Below, piece after piece: positions 1 through 7,530 of a DNA stretch of 8,870 bases. Position numbers and translations under genes: made by a program. The notes beneath the pieces were generated by a model. It did no database searches, was not told where the DNA came from, and saw nothing but the letters and a program-made list of their open reading frames with translations. Each line of letters begins with the position of its first letter. The first letter of the stretch is position 1. Source of the stretch: Prolixibacteraceae bacterium (GTDB taxonomy: Bacteria > Bacteroidota > Bacteroidia > Bacteroidales > Prolixibacteraceae); assembly GCA_003450125.1 (NCBI GenBank), contig DMFR01000132.1:1-8870 (forward strand). Reading direction: 5' to 3'.

Positions 1-51
1 AGCAAAAAGCAAGGAGGCAAATATTGTTATTTTAATTAATAGTGATTTCAT
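1..51 (-). CDS. 5' end of a secreted or membrane-associated protein gene (partial, runs off the window)
   Basis: An ATG at 51-49 on the minus strand opens a frame that stays open to the window edge and encodes MKSLLIKITIFASLLFA. This is a typical start of an export signal: two lysines (K2, K7) near the N-terminus followed by a hydrophobic run. No cleavage site or lipobox cysteine is visible before the edge. It begins 64 bp after the susD stop codon on the same strand, where SusC/SusD loci usually carry an accessory surface lipoprotein, a substrate-binding protein or a degrading enzyme. The exact function cannot be told from 17 residues. The reading as a real gene rests on position, strand and the signal-like composition; it is too short for coding statistics. 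Confidence 0.6.
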   Translation of the reverse strand, partial: MKSLLIKITIFASLLFA

Positions 52-115
52 AATTTCGGTATTTTAATATTATTAATATTTCTATTTTAACGCTTTGATT
101 GATAGTTTAATGGTT

Positions 116-1753
116 TTAATATCCTGAGTTTTGGCCCAATGCTGGATTGATATCTTTCTCTGATTGTGGCACAGCCCATAGATAGTCCCTGTCTTTATTG
201 AAAGAACGTTTGTCCAGACGGATATATCCGTTGTCGGTTGCAGCATCGCCAAACTGAGCTCCATGGGGATAACCGTTCAAGGCAACTTCTGCCGTTTTCC
301 AGCGACGAAGATCTTGAATTCTCAGTCCTTCAATAGCCAATTCGCTGCGACGTTCACGACGGATGATATTCTGCAAATCTGACTTAGACCAACCTGCATT
401 GTATACCAAGGCTTCGGGATCGGTAAACCCTGCACGTGTACGCAAGGCTTTGATGGTTTTATTCCAGATGTTCTGGTCCATTTGGCCTAACTCATTTTTA
501 GCTTCTGCATACATTAAAAGGACATCTGCATAGCGGATCAAAATTAAGTTTAGTCCTGATGTAAAGCTTGCCAATGCAGTTGGATCATAGTATTTTCTCA
601 AGTAGTAGCCCGTTGAGGTAGAGTTTGTTCCCTGTCCTTTGTATTCATCAACAGCAGCAGCTTCGTTAGGGGCAGTGCCAGGTTTGGTGTAAATGGTCTG
701 AAAGGTTCCATCTGGCTTCTTCCATTGGAACTGATGATAAACCACTGTTGCAGTCAGCCTTGGATCACGGTTCTTATAAGGTGAGGTTTCGCTGAATCCT
801 GAGCCTGAAGCACCGATTGTTTTCCCGTTCAACATGATGTAGTCGTCCACCAATTCCTGGGTAGGGGAGAGGGCATTTACACGCGCTCCCACAGAAAGGG
901 GTGCATAATCCAGGAAGTTATTCCAGGTACGCAAAGAGGGTACGTAACTCAGATCAAGAATTACTTCATTGTTGTATTCGTTCTCTGGAAGGAAAATCCC
1001 TTCATAGGAAGGAAACAAGGTATAGGTACCGTTATCAGAAGTATTGATCAGCTTTTCGCATGAGGTCACTACATTGTCCCAATCGTTGCTGTAAAGGTAG
1101 GTGCGTGCTTTGAAAGCAATGACCGCTCCCGAAGTAATTCGTCCCTTGTCGGCTTCTGCATAGCCCTCTTTGGCAGGAAGTACTTCCAGAATGGCATCCA
1201 GTTCACTGCGAACAAAGGCCAAAACATCAGCCTGCGAAGTCCTTGCAATTGTTTTTGACTCTGATAACGTCAAGTCATGATCAAATAAGGGTACATCGCC
1301 ATACCAGTTGGTCAGTCTGAAATAGAGGTAGGCCCTGATAAAGCGGGCTTCTGCCTTCATTCTGGCTTTTAGGTTGACATCCATATTGGGAATGCGGTCT
1401 ACATTTTCAAGGAAAATATGGCAGGTCTTGATGCCTGCGTAACAATCTTTCCATTCGCCTGAGAACCGGCCGTTTGAAGCATCTGCCTGGCCTGAAGAAA
1501 TCGCCTTTTCGCTACTGGAACCACGTCCTTCATATAGGTTATCCGAAAGGGTTTCTGTTTTGAAAAAATAATCACTGTTGGTCATTTGACTGTAGGCCAT
1601 GTTCAGGACCATATTGGCTTTCTCTGGTGAGGTCCAGTAGTTTCCTTCCGTAAATTTATCGGTAGGGGCCAGATCCATATCGTTACAGGAAGTAAACAAT
1701 AACAGGAAAGCGGTAGCTATTCCTGCGCTATAGTTTAAAAATCTCTTTTTCAT
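116..1753 (-). CDS. SusD/RagB-family outer-membrane nutrient-binding lipoprotein
   Basis: This 545-residue protein is a SusD/RagB-family surface lipoprotein that captures substrate and acts as the lid of the SusC transporter. It starts MKKRF, has a hydrophobic stretch (about 9-20) and a lipobox ending in Cys23 (LFTSC), so it should be lipidated. The family's N-terminal TPR-rich part follows, with NYWTSPEKANMVLNMAY at 38-54 and ARFIRAYLYFRLTNWYGD at 136-153. NRDPRL lies at 328-333, LIRYADVLLMYAEAKNELG at 405-423, the arginine-rich RRERRSELAIEGLR block at 465-478, and the family-typical ending NPALGQNSGY at 536-545. Length is normal and the frame is intact. The ATG at 1753 lies 12 bp after the susC stop, so the two are surely co-transcribed; there is no clear Shine-Dalgarno. 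The ligand is unknown, because SusD sequences diverge too much to predict glycan versus other nutrient. Confidence 0.96.
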   Translation of the reverse strand: MKKRFLNYSAGIATAFLLLFTSCNDMDLAPTDKFTEGNYWTSPEKANMVLNMAYSQMTNSDYFFKTETLSDNLYEGRGSSSEKAISSGQADASNGRFSGEWKDCYAGIKTCHIFLENVDRIPNMDVNLKARMKAEARFIRAYLYFRLTNWYGDVPLFDHDLTLSESKTIARTSQADVLAFVRSELDAILEVLPAKEGYAEADKGRITSGAVIAFKARTYLYSNDWDNVVTSCEKLINTSDNGTYTLFPSYEGIFLPENEYNNEVILDLSYVPSLRTWNNFLDYAPLSVGARVNALSPTQELVDDYIMLNGKTIGASGSGFSETSPYKNRDPRLTATVVYHQFQWKKPDGTFQTIYTKPGTAPNEAAAVDEYKGQGTNSTSTGYYLRKYYDPTALASFTSGLNLILIRYADVLLMYAEAKNELGQMDQNIWNKTIKALRTRAGFTDPEALVYNAGWSKSDLQNIIRRERRSELAIEGLRIQDLRRWKTAEVALNGYPHGAQFGDAATDNGYIRLDKRSFNKDRDYLWAVPQSEKDINPALGQNSGY

Positions 1754-1765
1754 CTTGATTTTCTT

Positions 1766-4700
1766 TTAAAATTCTAAATCTAAACCAAATCCATAGTACT
1801 TCAAGGTTGGATAATTACGTCCGCTGTTTGCCCCTACGCCGCCTGTTCCACCCATGTTGTTTCCGAATTCAGAAGATTCAGGATCAATGAATGAGACATT
1901 GGAAAGGGTGAACAGATTCTGGGCGTTTACACTTAAACGACATTTCTGAACGCCGATTTTCGAAGTCATCTGGTGGGGCAAAGTGTAGCCCAGCTGAATG
2001 TTTTTCAACCGCAGATAAGAGGCGTTGAAAATATAGAGATCAGAACTTCTTCCGTAATTGTTGGTATTGGACGCCGATCCGGGAGATGACAAACGAGGCC
2101 ATCTGGCATCGGTATTGGTCGGAGTCCAGAAATCCAGCTGATGGGTGTACATCACGTAGGAGTAATTGGAATGGAAAGGCTCCACCAATTCGCCACGCAA
2201 AAACATGTCGCGTTTTCCTACTCCCTGAATCAACAAGCCAAGATCGAATCCTTTCCATTCCAGGTTGTAATTCAATCCGAAGGTGTAACGTGGGAAGGCG
2301 TTTCCAAGGACCTGACGATCTTTGTCATCAATTATGCCATCTTTATAAAGATCTTTATATTTCACATCTCCCGGCTGAACGGTTACACCTACTGGCAAGG
2401 CGCTGTTGGCAATTTCTTCATAACTCTGAAAAAAGCCATCGGTTTTCCATCCATAATAGGACCCAATAGCTTGACCTTCAGCAATGAGCTTTGACATCTG
2501 ATCTGATGAATTGATTTGCTGATTCCCGCCAAAATCGGTCACTTCATTTTTTGTATCAGCCATGTTGAAGCTGATGTTATGCTTGAAAGCGCCTGTTTTT
2601 GCATGATATTCCAAAGTCGCTTCCCATCCCTGATTTTTCATTTTTCCTGCATTCTCTTTGGCTACTGCACCTCCAAAAACTAAGGGAACTTCTGGTGTAA
2701 GCAAAATCTGTGATGTCACTTTATTAAAATAGTCTAAAGAGACAATGAACTTATTTTGGAAAAAGGTAGCATCCACTCCAATGTTAAAATTGGCTGATTG
2801 TTCCCATTGAAGTTCACTATTTCCAAAAGAGAAACCGGTACCCGATACTGCCTGGTTGTTGAACCCATAAGAGTTGGTATAAACGCTGTAAGTGGTAAAG
2901 TAAGAATAATCATCCACGTTTTGATTACCCAATATACCATAAGAACCCCTGACTTTCAAATCACCTACTTTTTCTTTATAGGAAGCCATGAAATTTTCTT
3001 CCGATAATCTCCATCCTGCTGATAAGGAAGGGAAAAATCCCCAGCGGTAATCCTTGGCAAATTTGGATGAACCATCATAGCGGAAACTAAACTCTCCGTA
3101 ATATTTATCGCGGAATGAATATCCGGCACGTCCGAATACCGAGTTGATGCTCTGTTCCTGAGTTTGAGCAGGTGTATTGTAGCTGGTAGGATCCAGTTCG
3201 GTATCTGTTTCTGGTAGACCTAAATCGCGGTCCGTATATTTTTTCTTAATTTCATTGGCCTGACGGGTATAGGATTCGTTGGATACACCCAGCAATGCAG
3301 TGACATGATGACTTTTGTTAAAAGTACGGTCGAAATCCAGAAAAGCCTGTGAATTGACAATGTATTTTTTCTCATTGTAATCTTCCGTATTCCGGTTACT
3401 GTTGGCAAAAGAGCTGGGAACGGTGGCTGTTTCACTGGCATAAAAAGGAACTTCAAGTCCCCTTATAAAGCGGTGATTGGCGCTTAAATCCAAACCCATG
3501 ATCCCTTTTGCAGTCAGTCCTTTCATAATCTTGAACTCCGCGTTCATGCTTCCAATGAAATTATCTTCGTCTTTTTTCTGAGATCCTCCTGCTTCCAAGA
3601 CTCCCAAGGGGTTGAATTCAGACAATACGTCATTAATCAGATAATGACCATTGTCGGCCTTCATTTTATAGTTGTAGTAATTCGGGATACGGCCTCCGTC
3701 AACGATTAATGTTCCGGCACTTGAATTGGGTGCAGTTTGTAATGAACGGTTATAGGCCATTAAAGCGCTTACTTTCAGTCTGCCATATTGATTGACAAGG
3801 TTCGTACGGAAATTGTACCGTTTGGCCCCATAGTTTCCAACAAAATTGCTTCCCTGATCATAGATTCCGGCAGAAATCATGTAGGTTGAAGTTTCATTTC
3901 CGCCCGAAAGGCTTGCATTGTAATTCTGCTGAAGTGCACTTTGCAAAATACCATTTAAAAACCACTGTCCATCGCCTTTCTGTTGAAAATCCCTGATTTG
4001 AGCAGGTGAATAGATCGGAGATGAACCTCCATTAATCAAAGCCTGATTTTTTAGTAAGGCATTTTCATAGCCTTTTACAGGAGAATACAGCACGTCAGGA
4101 TCCTGCATTCCTACCATAGTATTGAAACGTAGGGTGGGTTTATTGTTCTTCGATCCTTTTTTGGTTGTTACTAAAATAACTCCGTTTGCTGAACGTGAAC
4201 CATAGATGGCCGCACTACCGGCATCTTTTAATATGGAGATATTTTCGATATCCGAAGGGTTTAGCTTATTTAAACTTCCTCCTTCGGTAATGATCCCGTC
4301 GATAACGATCAGCGGATCGTTGTTGTTCATGGTACTGATTCCACGGATATTAATATTCATGCTATTGTCATTCGGATCCATGCTTTTCTGCTGGATAATC
4401 AGGTTGGCAGATGCGCCTTGAAGAGCCTGCATGGTGTTGCTTACCGGCCTATTTTCAATGACCGATGAACTGATCTGATCAACGGCCCCGGTCAGGTTCT
4501 TCTTTTGCGTGGTTCCGTAGCCAATGACTACCACTTCATCCAGGCCGATCTGCTCTTCCTGTAAAGTCGTATTCAGGGTGGTTTTACCTTCCACTGATTT
4601 TTCTACCGACTTCATTCCCACAAAGGTAAAGACGAGGGTTCCATTTTCAGGAACATTAGAAAGGTGATACATCCCGTCGACGTCGGTGATCGATCCGTTG

Positions 4701-5176
4701 ATCGTCCCTTTAACCACTACTGAAACACCAGGCATGGTAGCTCCTGATGAATCAGTCACTTTACCGCTAATGGACTTGCCTTGCTGTTGCTCCAGGGAAT
4801 TGGGGTCCATATCTGCTCTGTAAAGCATGATATGCCGATCGTTGATCGAATAATTAACACCCACACCATCAAAAAGAAGAGAGAGGGTTTGTTCAATACT
4901 CTTGTCTTTTATATCCACATTTACCTTTCGGTTCATGTCAATATATTCTGTACTATACGCAAACCGGAATTCACTTTGGCTTTCTATGGCATCCAATACA
5001 TCCACTACCCGGGAGTTCTGGAAATCCAAACTAAGCTTGGTCGATTGACTGTAGACACTGGCAGTAACCTGCATCAGCCCTACAAAAATAAACAGGAACG
5101 TTAGTCGCATAACTTTAGAGAATTTTTTGTTCCAGATCCGGGGAATCATTCCTCGGATACTCGATTTTTTTTTCAT
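1766..5176 (-). CDS. SusC/RagA-family TonB-dependent transporter with N-terminal STN signalling domain
   Basis: A 1136-residue outer-membrane, TonB-dependent importer that should form the barrel of a SusC/SusD complex. A signal peptide with a long basic n-region covers about 1-44 (hydrophobic core 24-34, end near ASVYSQ). An STN (secretin/TonB short N-terminal) domain spans about 46-120, then a carboxypeptidase-regulatory-like beta-sandwich at about 135-208 (SISGKVTDSSGATMPGVSVV). The TonB-box region is DEVVVIGYG at 213-221. The plug covers about 225-341 with the family motifs NINIRGISTMNNNDPLIVIDG-like at 275-294 and GSAAIYGSRSANGVILVTTKKG at 320-341. The remaining ~795 residues are the barrel, ending in the terminal Phe typical of outer-membrane proteins. 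The STN domain marks it as a signal-transducing transporter that contacts a FecR-type anti-sigma factor, and one is encoded immediately upstream. The start at 5176 gives the full signal peptide; Met23 is a less likely alternative. Substrate unknown. Confidence 0.96.
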   Translation of the reverse strand: MKKKSSIRGMIPRIWNKKFSKVMRLTFLFIFVGLMQVTASVYSQSTKLSLDFQNSRVVDVLDAIESQSEFRFAYSTEYIDMNRKVNVDIKDKSIEQTLSLLFDGVGVNYSINDRHIMLYRADMDPNSLEQQQGKSISGKVTDSSGATMPGVSVVVKGTINGSITDVDGMYHLSNVPENGTLVFTFVGMKSVEKSVEGKTTLNTTLQEEQIGLDEVVVIGYGTTQKKNLTGAVDQISSSVIENRPVSNTMQALQGASANLIIQQKSMDPNDNSMNINIRGISTMNNNDPLIVIDGIITEGGSLNKLNPSDIENISILKDAGSAAIYGSRSANGVILVTTKKGSKNNKPTLRFNTMVGMQDPDVLYSPVKGYENALLKNQALINGGSSPIYSPAQIRDFQQKGDGQWFLNGILQSALQQNYNASLSGGNETSTYMISAGIYDQGSNFVGNYGAKRYNFRTNLVNQYGRLKVSALMAYNRSLQTAPNSSAGTLIVDGGRIPNYYNYKMKADNGHYLINDVLSEFNPLGVLEAGGSQKKDEDNFIGSMNAEFKIMKGLTAKGIMGLDLSANHRFIRGLEVPFYASETATVPSSFANSNRNTEDYNEKKYIVNSQAFLDFDRTFNKSHHVTALLGVSNESYTRQANEIKKKYTDRDLGLPETDTELDPTSYNTPAQTQEQSINSVFGRAGYSFRDKYYGEFSFRYDGSSKFAKDYRWGFFPSLSAGWRLSEENFMASYKEKVGDLKVRGSYGILGNQNVDDYSYFTTYSVYTNSYGFNNQAVSGTGFSFGNSELQWEQSANFNIGVDATFFQNKFIVSLDYFNKVTSQILLTPEVPLVFGGAVAKENAGKMKNQGWEATLEYHAKTGAFKHNISFNMADTKNEVTDFGGNQQINSSDQMSKLIAEGQAIGSYYGWKTDGFFQSYEEIANSALPVGVTVQPGDVKYKDLYKDGIIDDKDRQVLGNAFPRYTFGLNYNLEWKGFDLGLLIQGVGKRDMFLRGELVEPFHSNYSYVMYTHQLDFWTPTNTDARWPRLSSPGSASNTNNYGRSSDLYIFNASYLRLKNIQLGYTLPHQMTSKIGVQKCRLSVNAQNLFTLSNVSFIDPESSEFGNNMGGTGGVGANSGRNYPTLKYYGFGLDLEF

Positions 5177-5208
5177 AGTTTTGAATGAATTAGTTTAATA
5201 AATAGTTT

Positions 5209-5224
5209 CATCATGCAAATGATG
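5209..5224. repeat. Perfect palindrome CATCAT-GCAA-ATGATG in the susC leader
   Basis: A 6-bp perfect inverted repeat with a 4-nt centre sits 32 bp before the susC start codon. It overlaps a second dyad, CAAATG (5216-5221) and CATTTG (5227-5232), separated by 5 nt. The two can form mutually exclusive small stems in an mRNA leader, or the palindrome could be a protein-binding site. The sequence shows the symmetry directly; any function is inference. Confidence 0.4.
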
Positions 5225-5232
5225 GGCATTTG

Positions 5233-5268
5233 ACCGGAAAGCGTTGCCGCGCCTTCCGGTTTTTTATT
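5233..5268 (+). terminator. Hairpin with T-tract, oriented as a plus-strand (antisense) terminator
   Basis: ACCGGAA (5233-5239) pairs with TTCCGGT (5254-5260); beyond one A-C mismatch, GCG (5241-5243) pairs with CGC (5250-5252), closing a loop of about 6 nt. On the plus strand it is followed by TTTTTTATTTTTAT, the form of an intrinsic terminator. On the minus strand the stem is preceded by A-runs and followed by CAAATGCCCATC, with no U-tract. It therefore looks like a stop for transcription entering fecR antisense from the susC side, and for sense transcripts a stable 5' leader hairpin. It is not a good terminator for fecR. Confidence 0.55.
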
Positions 5269-5353
5269 TTTATTCCATTGAATATCTTTATTTTAATCCT
5301 TTTACCAAATCCTCGCAGTTCGTTCTGCTGATGATCTCTTTCCGATGGATTTC

Positions 5354-6400
5354 TTATTGGGGATTCAGATAATGAAGCTGTTTTTCTCCATTTTTTCGTA
5401 TATTCCCTTTTGATATTTTTGATTTATTGTATTTCAACTCTATAATATTTCCCTTTTGCTGTGCTTCAACGGGTGTTATTTTTTCCATTAAACTTAGAAC
5501 GGCGTTTAAATTCTCATTTTTAATGGTGAAAGTATAGGGCATATTCTTGATGGCATCCTCTACGATGAACTTCTGGTTATATCGCTTTTCAAGCTTGATA
5601 ACCAGTTCACTCAGGGGCAGATTATAAATGTTGATCGTCCCATCTTTCCATGAAGTATACAACACCGTGTTCACCGTTGACAATGACAGTTCCTTTTTTT
5701 CTTTGTTATAGCTGGCCATTTCCCCAGGCTTTAGTTCCTGTCTGAATTTTGAATCAGAGGTAGTGGTTAACTCAACTTTTCCTTTTTCAAGGACTACCTG
5801 TATGGATTTTTCTTCAGGATAGGCCATGACACTGAATTCGGTCCCCAGGACCTTGACGTTCAATCCTTCGCTGCTTACCACCAGTGGTAAGTCTTTGTTT
5901 TTATGCACCTTGAAAAATGCTTCGCCCACTAAGTCGATAGCACGGTTATTGGTCGAAAACCGGTTGTTGTACCTGATTGTCGAACCTGAATTGATCCATA
6001 TTACAGAACTGTCAGGGAGTATCACCTTTGAAATCTGACCATAATCGGCTGATACGGTTGTGTAGGTGAGGGGACTCTCATATCCTGTGTGTGAGTAGAA
6101 GTACAGCAATGAGGGAATTGAAATCAGTACTACCAGTATGGCGGCATACCTGAAATAAGTCAATCTTCGTTGGGCCCGCTGTAAATCAGATTGCATACGT
6201 CCAAAAAGGCTGTTTTGAATTTTATTCCAACTTTGCTCGTGGGCCATGGGAATGGCTTCAAGATTGGTTTTCTCTTTCCATTCCTCTTTAATGGATTGAA
6301 ATTCTGACAGATGATTGTCTTGCCGAATCCAATCCAACAATATTTTTTGTTCTTTTTCTGAACTGTTTCCGGACAAGTAGTTATTGATGGTCGATCTCAT
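5354..6400 (-). CDS. FecR-family transmembrane anti-sigma factor
   Basis: This 348-residue inner-membrane protein is a FecR-type regulator that binds an ECF sigma factor in the cytoplasm and reads the state of an outer-membrane transporter from the periplasm. The cytoplasmic N-terminal part (1-83) has the short helical sigma-binding layout with W24, W41 and W58. One transmembrane helix spans about 84-102 (RYAAILVVLISIPSLLYFY). The periplasmic FecR domain follows at about 113-212, with VILPDSSVIWINSGSTIRY at 126-144 and DLVGEAFFKV at 156-165. The Bacteroidota C-terminal domain (DUF4974 type) is at about 257-326 with the typical NLPLSELVIKLEKRYN at 260-275. A basic tail (327-348) extends past it. 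It sits 170 bp downstream of the sigma gene and 177 bp upstream of the STN-bearing susC, which fits a sigma/anti-sigma/transducer trio. Start ATG at 6400; no alternative is needed. Confidence 0.94.
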   Translation of the reverse strand: MRSTINNYLSGNSSEKEQKILLDWIRQDNHLSEFQSIKEEWKEKTNLEAIPMAHEQSWNKIQNSLFGRMQSDLQRAQRRLTYFRYAAILVVLISIPSLLYFYSHTGYESPLTYTTVSADYGQISKVILPDSSVIWINSGSTIRYNNRFSTNNRAIDLVGEAFFKVHKNKDLPLVVSSEGLNVKVLGTEFSVMAYPEEKSIQVVLEKGKVELTTTSDSKFRQELKPGEMASYNKEKKELSLSTVNTVLYTSWKDGTINIYNLPLSELVIKLEKRYNQKFIVEDAIKNMPYTFTIKNENLNAVLSLMEKITPVEAQQKGNIIELKYNKSKISKGNIRKNGEKQLHYLNPQ

Positions 6401-6459
6401 TGATTATATTCTTTCGTATGTAGTACACTGAAAGGATTAAAAACCCTACCTCCGGGAAG

Positions 6460-6508
6460 ATAAAGTTTCAAGTTCCAGGTTCAAAGTTTAAAGTTGGGGG
6501 TTAGTCGT
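6460..6508. repeat. 7-bp degenerate tandem repeat between sigma and fecR genes
   Basis: Reading the plus strand in sevens gives ATAAAGT, TTCAAGT, TCCAGGT, TCAAAGT, TTAAAGT, then weaker TGGGGGT and TAGTCGT. The first five copies (6460-6494) match the pattern T-Y/T-M-A-R-G-T well. It lies in the 170-bp non-coding spacer 6401-6570 in the middle of a co-directional gene pair, so it would be transcribed as ACTTTGA-like units. Similar GTTTCAAGTTCCAGGTTC-like stretches are, from memory, common between genes in Bacteroidota; I cannot test this here. No further gene or terminator is seen in the spacer. Confidence 0.6.
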
Positions 6509-6570
6509 TTTAATTCGAGTCAATGGGTTTCATCTTCAAACCTTTATTTTATAGGTTCTAAAGTTGAAAT

Positions 6571-7167
6571 TTACTTGAGTAAAAGAGCAATCAGAACGGA
6601 TAAAAGTGGAAACTTCAATAACATTTCCTGACGGATTTGCTCTTTGGCCTGGTGCAGGTGTTTTTCTACCGCCTTGACTGATATTTCCAATTCTTCAGCG
6701 ACCTCTTTATTTTTTTTGCCTTCAATTTTTGCCTTAAAGAAGACCATTTTGCGTTTCTCAGGCAATTTGTCAACCGACTCACGGATGGCCATGATGAGTT
6801 CTTCTTCAAGTGTTATTTCTTCCCGGCCCATGAAATCCAGTTGAAAAAGATGCTGAAGCTCATTTTCCTCCAATTTGTGAATCTTTTTATCGACCGAATG
6901 AATTTTCTGATCCCGTAAATAATTGAGGCATCTGTTACGGAGCATGACAAAGAGCAAACTTTCAATAGACTGGTTAATATTAATGGTTGAATGTTTTTCC
7001 CATAACTTGATAAAGCACTCCTGTACCAGATCGTTCGCCTGGCTCTGATCGTGAATGAAGAGACAGCAATAGCCCAGCATTCGGGGAAAGGTTTGTTTAA
7101 ACAATTCCTCGTAGGCAGTAGCATTGCCCTCTTTTAACCGGATATTTATGTGTTGAGAATTTTCCAC
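6571..7167 (-). CDS. ECF-type RNA polymerase sigma-70 factor
   Basis: A short (about 198-201 residues) group IV (ECF, FecI-like) sigma factor that should direct RNA polymerase to the promoters of this transporter locus. Numbering is from the GTG start. Region 2 covers about 17-85, with the core-binding DLVQECFIKLWE at 46-57 and LRNRCLNYLRDQKIH at 76-90. Region 4 covers about 128-180, with LPEKRKMVFF at 135-144 and a helix-turn-helix (NKEVAEELEISVKAVEKHL) at 153-171. It ends in a hydrophobic tail FPLLSVLIALLLK, often seen in Bacteroidota ECF factors. No ATG is available: an in-frame TAA lies at 7185-7183 and the first internal Met is inside region 2. The start must be GTG 7167 (chosen, giving MENSQH...), TTG 7170 or TTG 7176. 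No Shine-Dalgarno helps decide. Its partner is the fecR downstream. Confidence 0.93.
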   Translation of the reverse strand: MENSQHINIRLKEGNATAYEELFKQTFPRMLGYCCLFIHDQSQANDLVQECFIKLWEKHSTININQSIESLLFVMLRNRCLNYLRDQKIHSVDKKIHKLEENELQHLFQLDFMGREEITLEEELIMAIRESVDKLPEKRKMVFFKAKIEGKKNKEVAEELEISVKAVEKHLHQAKEQIRQEMLLKFPLLSVLIALLLK

Positions 7168-7335
7168 CAAATACAAAGGAAATTATATTTTTTTAACCTT
7201 CTCCGACTTTCAATAAATACGACGTAAATGTAATGGGTATTTTTAGGAATTGTATGAATTCGAAAAGTTTATAAGAAAAAAAGACCTATTTGAACTCTAT
7301 TCATACCCTAAACCAAGACTACGTTTATCTATATC

Positions 7336-7396
7336 TGGAGTAGGGTTTAAGTAGGTTTGGAGTAGGCTTGGAGTAGGGTTGGAGTAGGGTTGGTGG
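7336..7396. repeat. 11-bp G-rich tandem repeat (TGGAGTAGGGT)
   Basis: Consecutive units on the plus strand are TGGAGTAGGGTT (7336-7347), the decayed TAAGTAGGTT (7348-7357), TGGAGTAGGCT (7358-7368), TGGAGTAGGGT (7369-7379) and TGGAGTAGGGT (7380-7390), then a partial TGGTGG. The last three full copies are almost identical, so they are probably the most recent duplications. Units contain GG and GGG runs on one strand only, and the 11-bp period is about one DNA helical turn. It lies between two divergent genes, about 170 bp from the sigma start and 150 bp from the oxidoreductase start. Confidence 0.85.
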
Positions 7397-7460
7397 ACAA
7401 CAGGTCAACGAGAAAGGTGAACCATTAGCGTATTGAAGGTAAAAATACTTGGCTTTTACA

Positions 7461-7491
7461 TTGTAATTGAACAGATATTTCCGTAACTTAA
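7461..7491 (+). promoter_or_regulatory. Candidate promoter for the oxidoreductase/dps unit
   Basis: TTG at 7461-7463 is followed after 20 bp by TAACTTAA at 7484-7491. This resembles the Bacteroidota housekeeping promoter (TTTG at -33, TAnnTTTG at -7) in spacing and in the TA..TT core, but the last two bases of the -7 box do not match. A start site would fall near 7498, giving a leader of about 45 nt before the ATG at 7543. Confidence 0.3.
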
Positions 7492-7530
7492 CTAGATTAA
7501 ATTCAGTGTTTTAATACTATTATCAAAAGA

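Larger units (their letters stand above)
5177..5353 (-). promoter_or_regulatory. Leader/intergenic region upstream of susC
   Basis: This 177-bp spacer lies between the fecR stop and the susC start and holds no gene. It should contain the susC promoter or leader, but I find no convincing match to the Bacteroidota -7 element TAnnTTTG on the minus strand, which would be consistent with recognition by the locus's own ECF sigma factor (inference). It contains a strong hairpin (5233-5260) and a small palindrome (5209-5224) close to the susC start. There is no Shine-Dalgarno before the susC ATG, only an A/T-rich stretch. Confidence 0.45.

Noticed and set aside
2086..2494. Plus-strand open frames of 117-127 codons inside susC
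   Set aside because: They lie antisense to a clearly conserved barrel region, have no domain-like composition, and are explained as shadows of the real gene.
4781..5104. 107-codon plus-strand frame opposite the STN region of susC
   Set aside because: It is antisense to the conserved STN and signal-peptide coding region and has no own ribosome site or recognisable features.
5315..5328. GCAG-N6-CTGC stem just after fecR as a terminator
   Set aside because: Only 4 bp of stem and no U-tract on the minus strand.
7246..7260. Small dyad GAATT-GTATG-AATTC upstream of the sigma gene
   Set aside because: Five-bp arms of pure A/T/G/C-simple sequence in AT-rich DNA are expected by chance; no supporting second copy.
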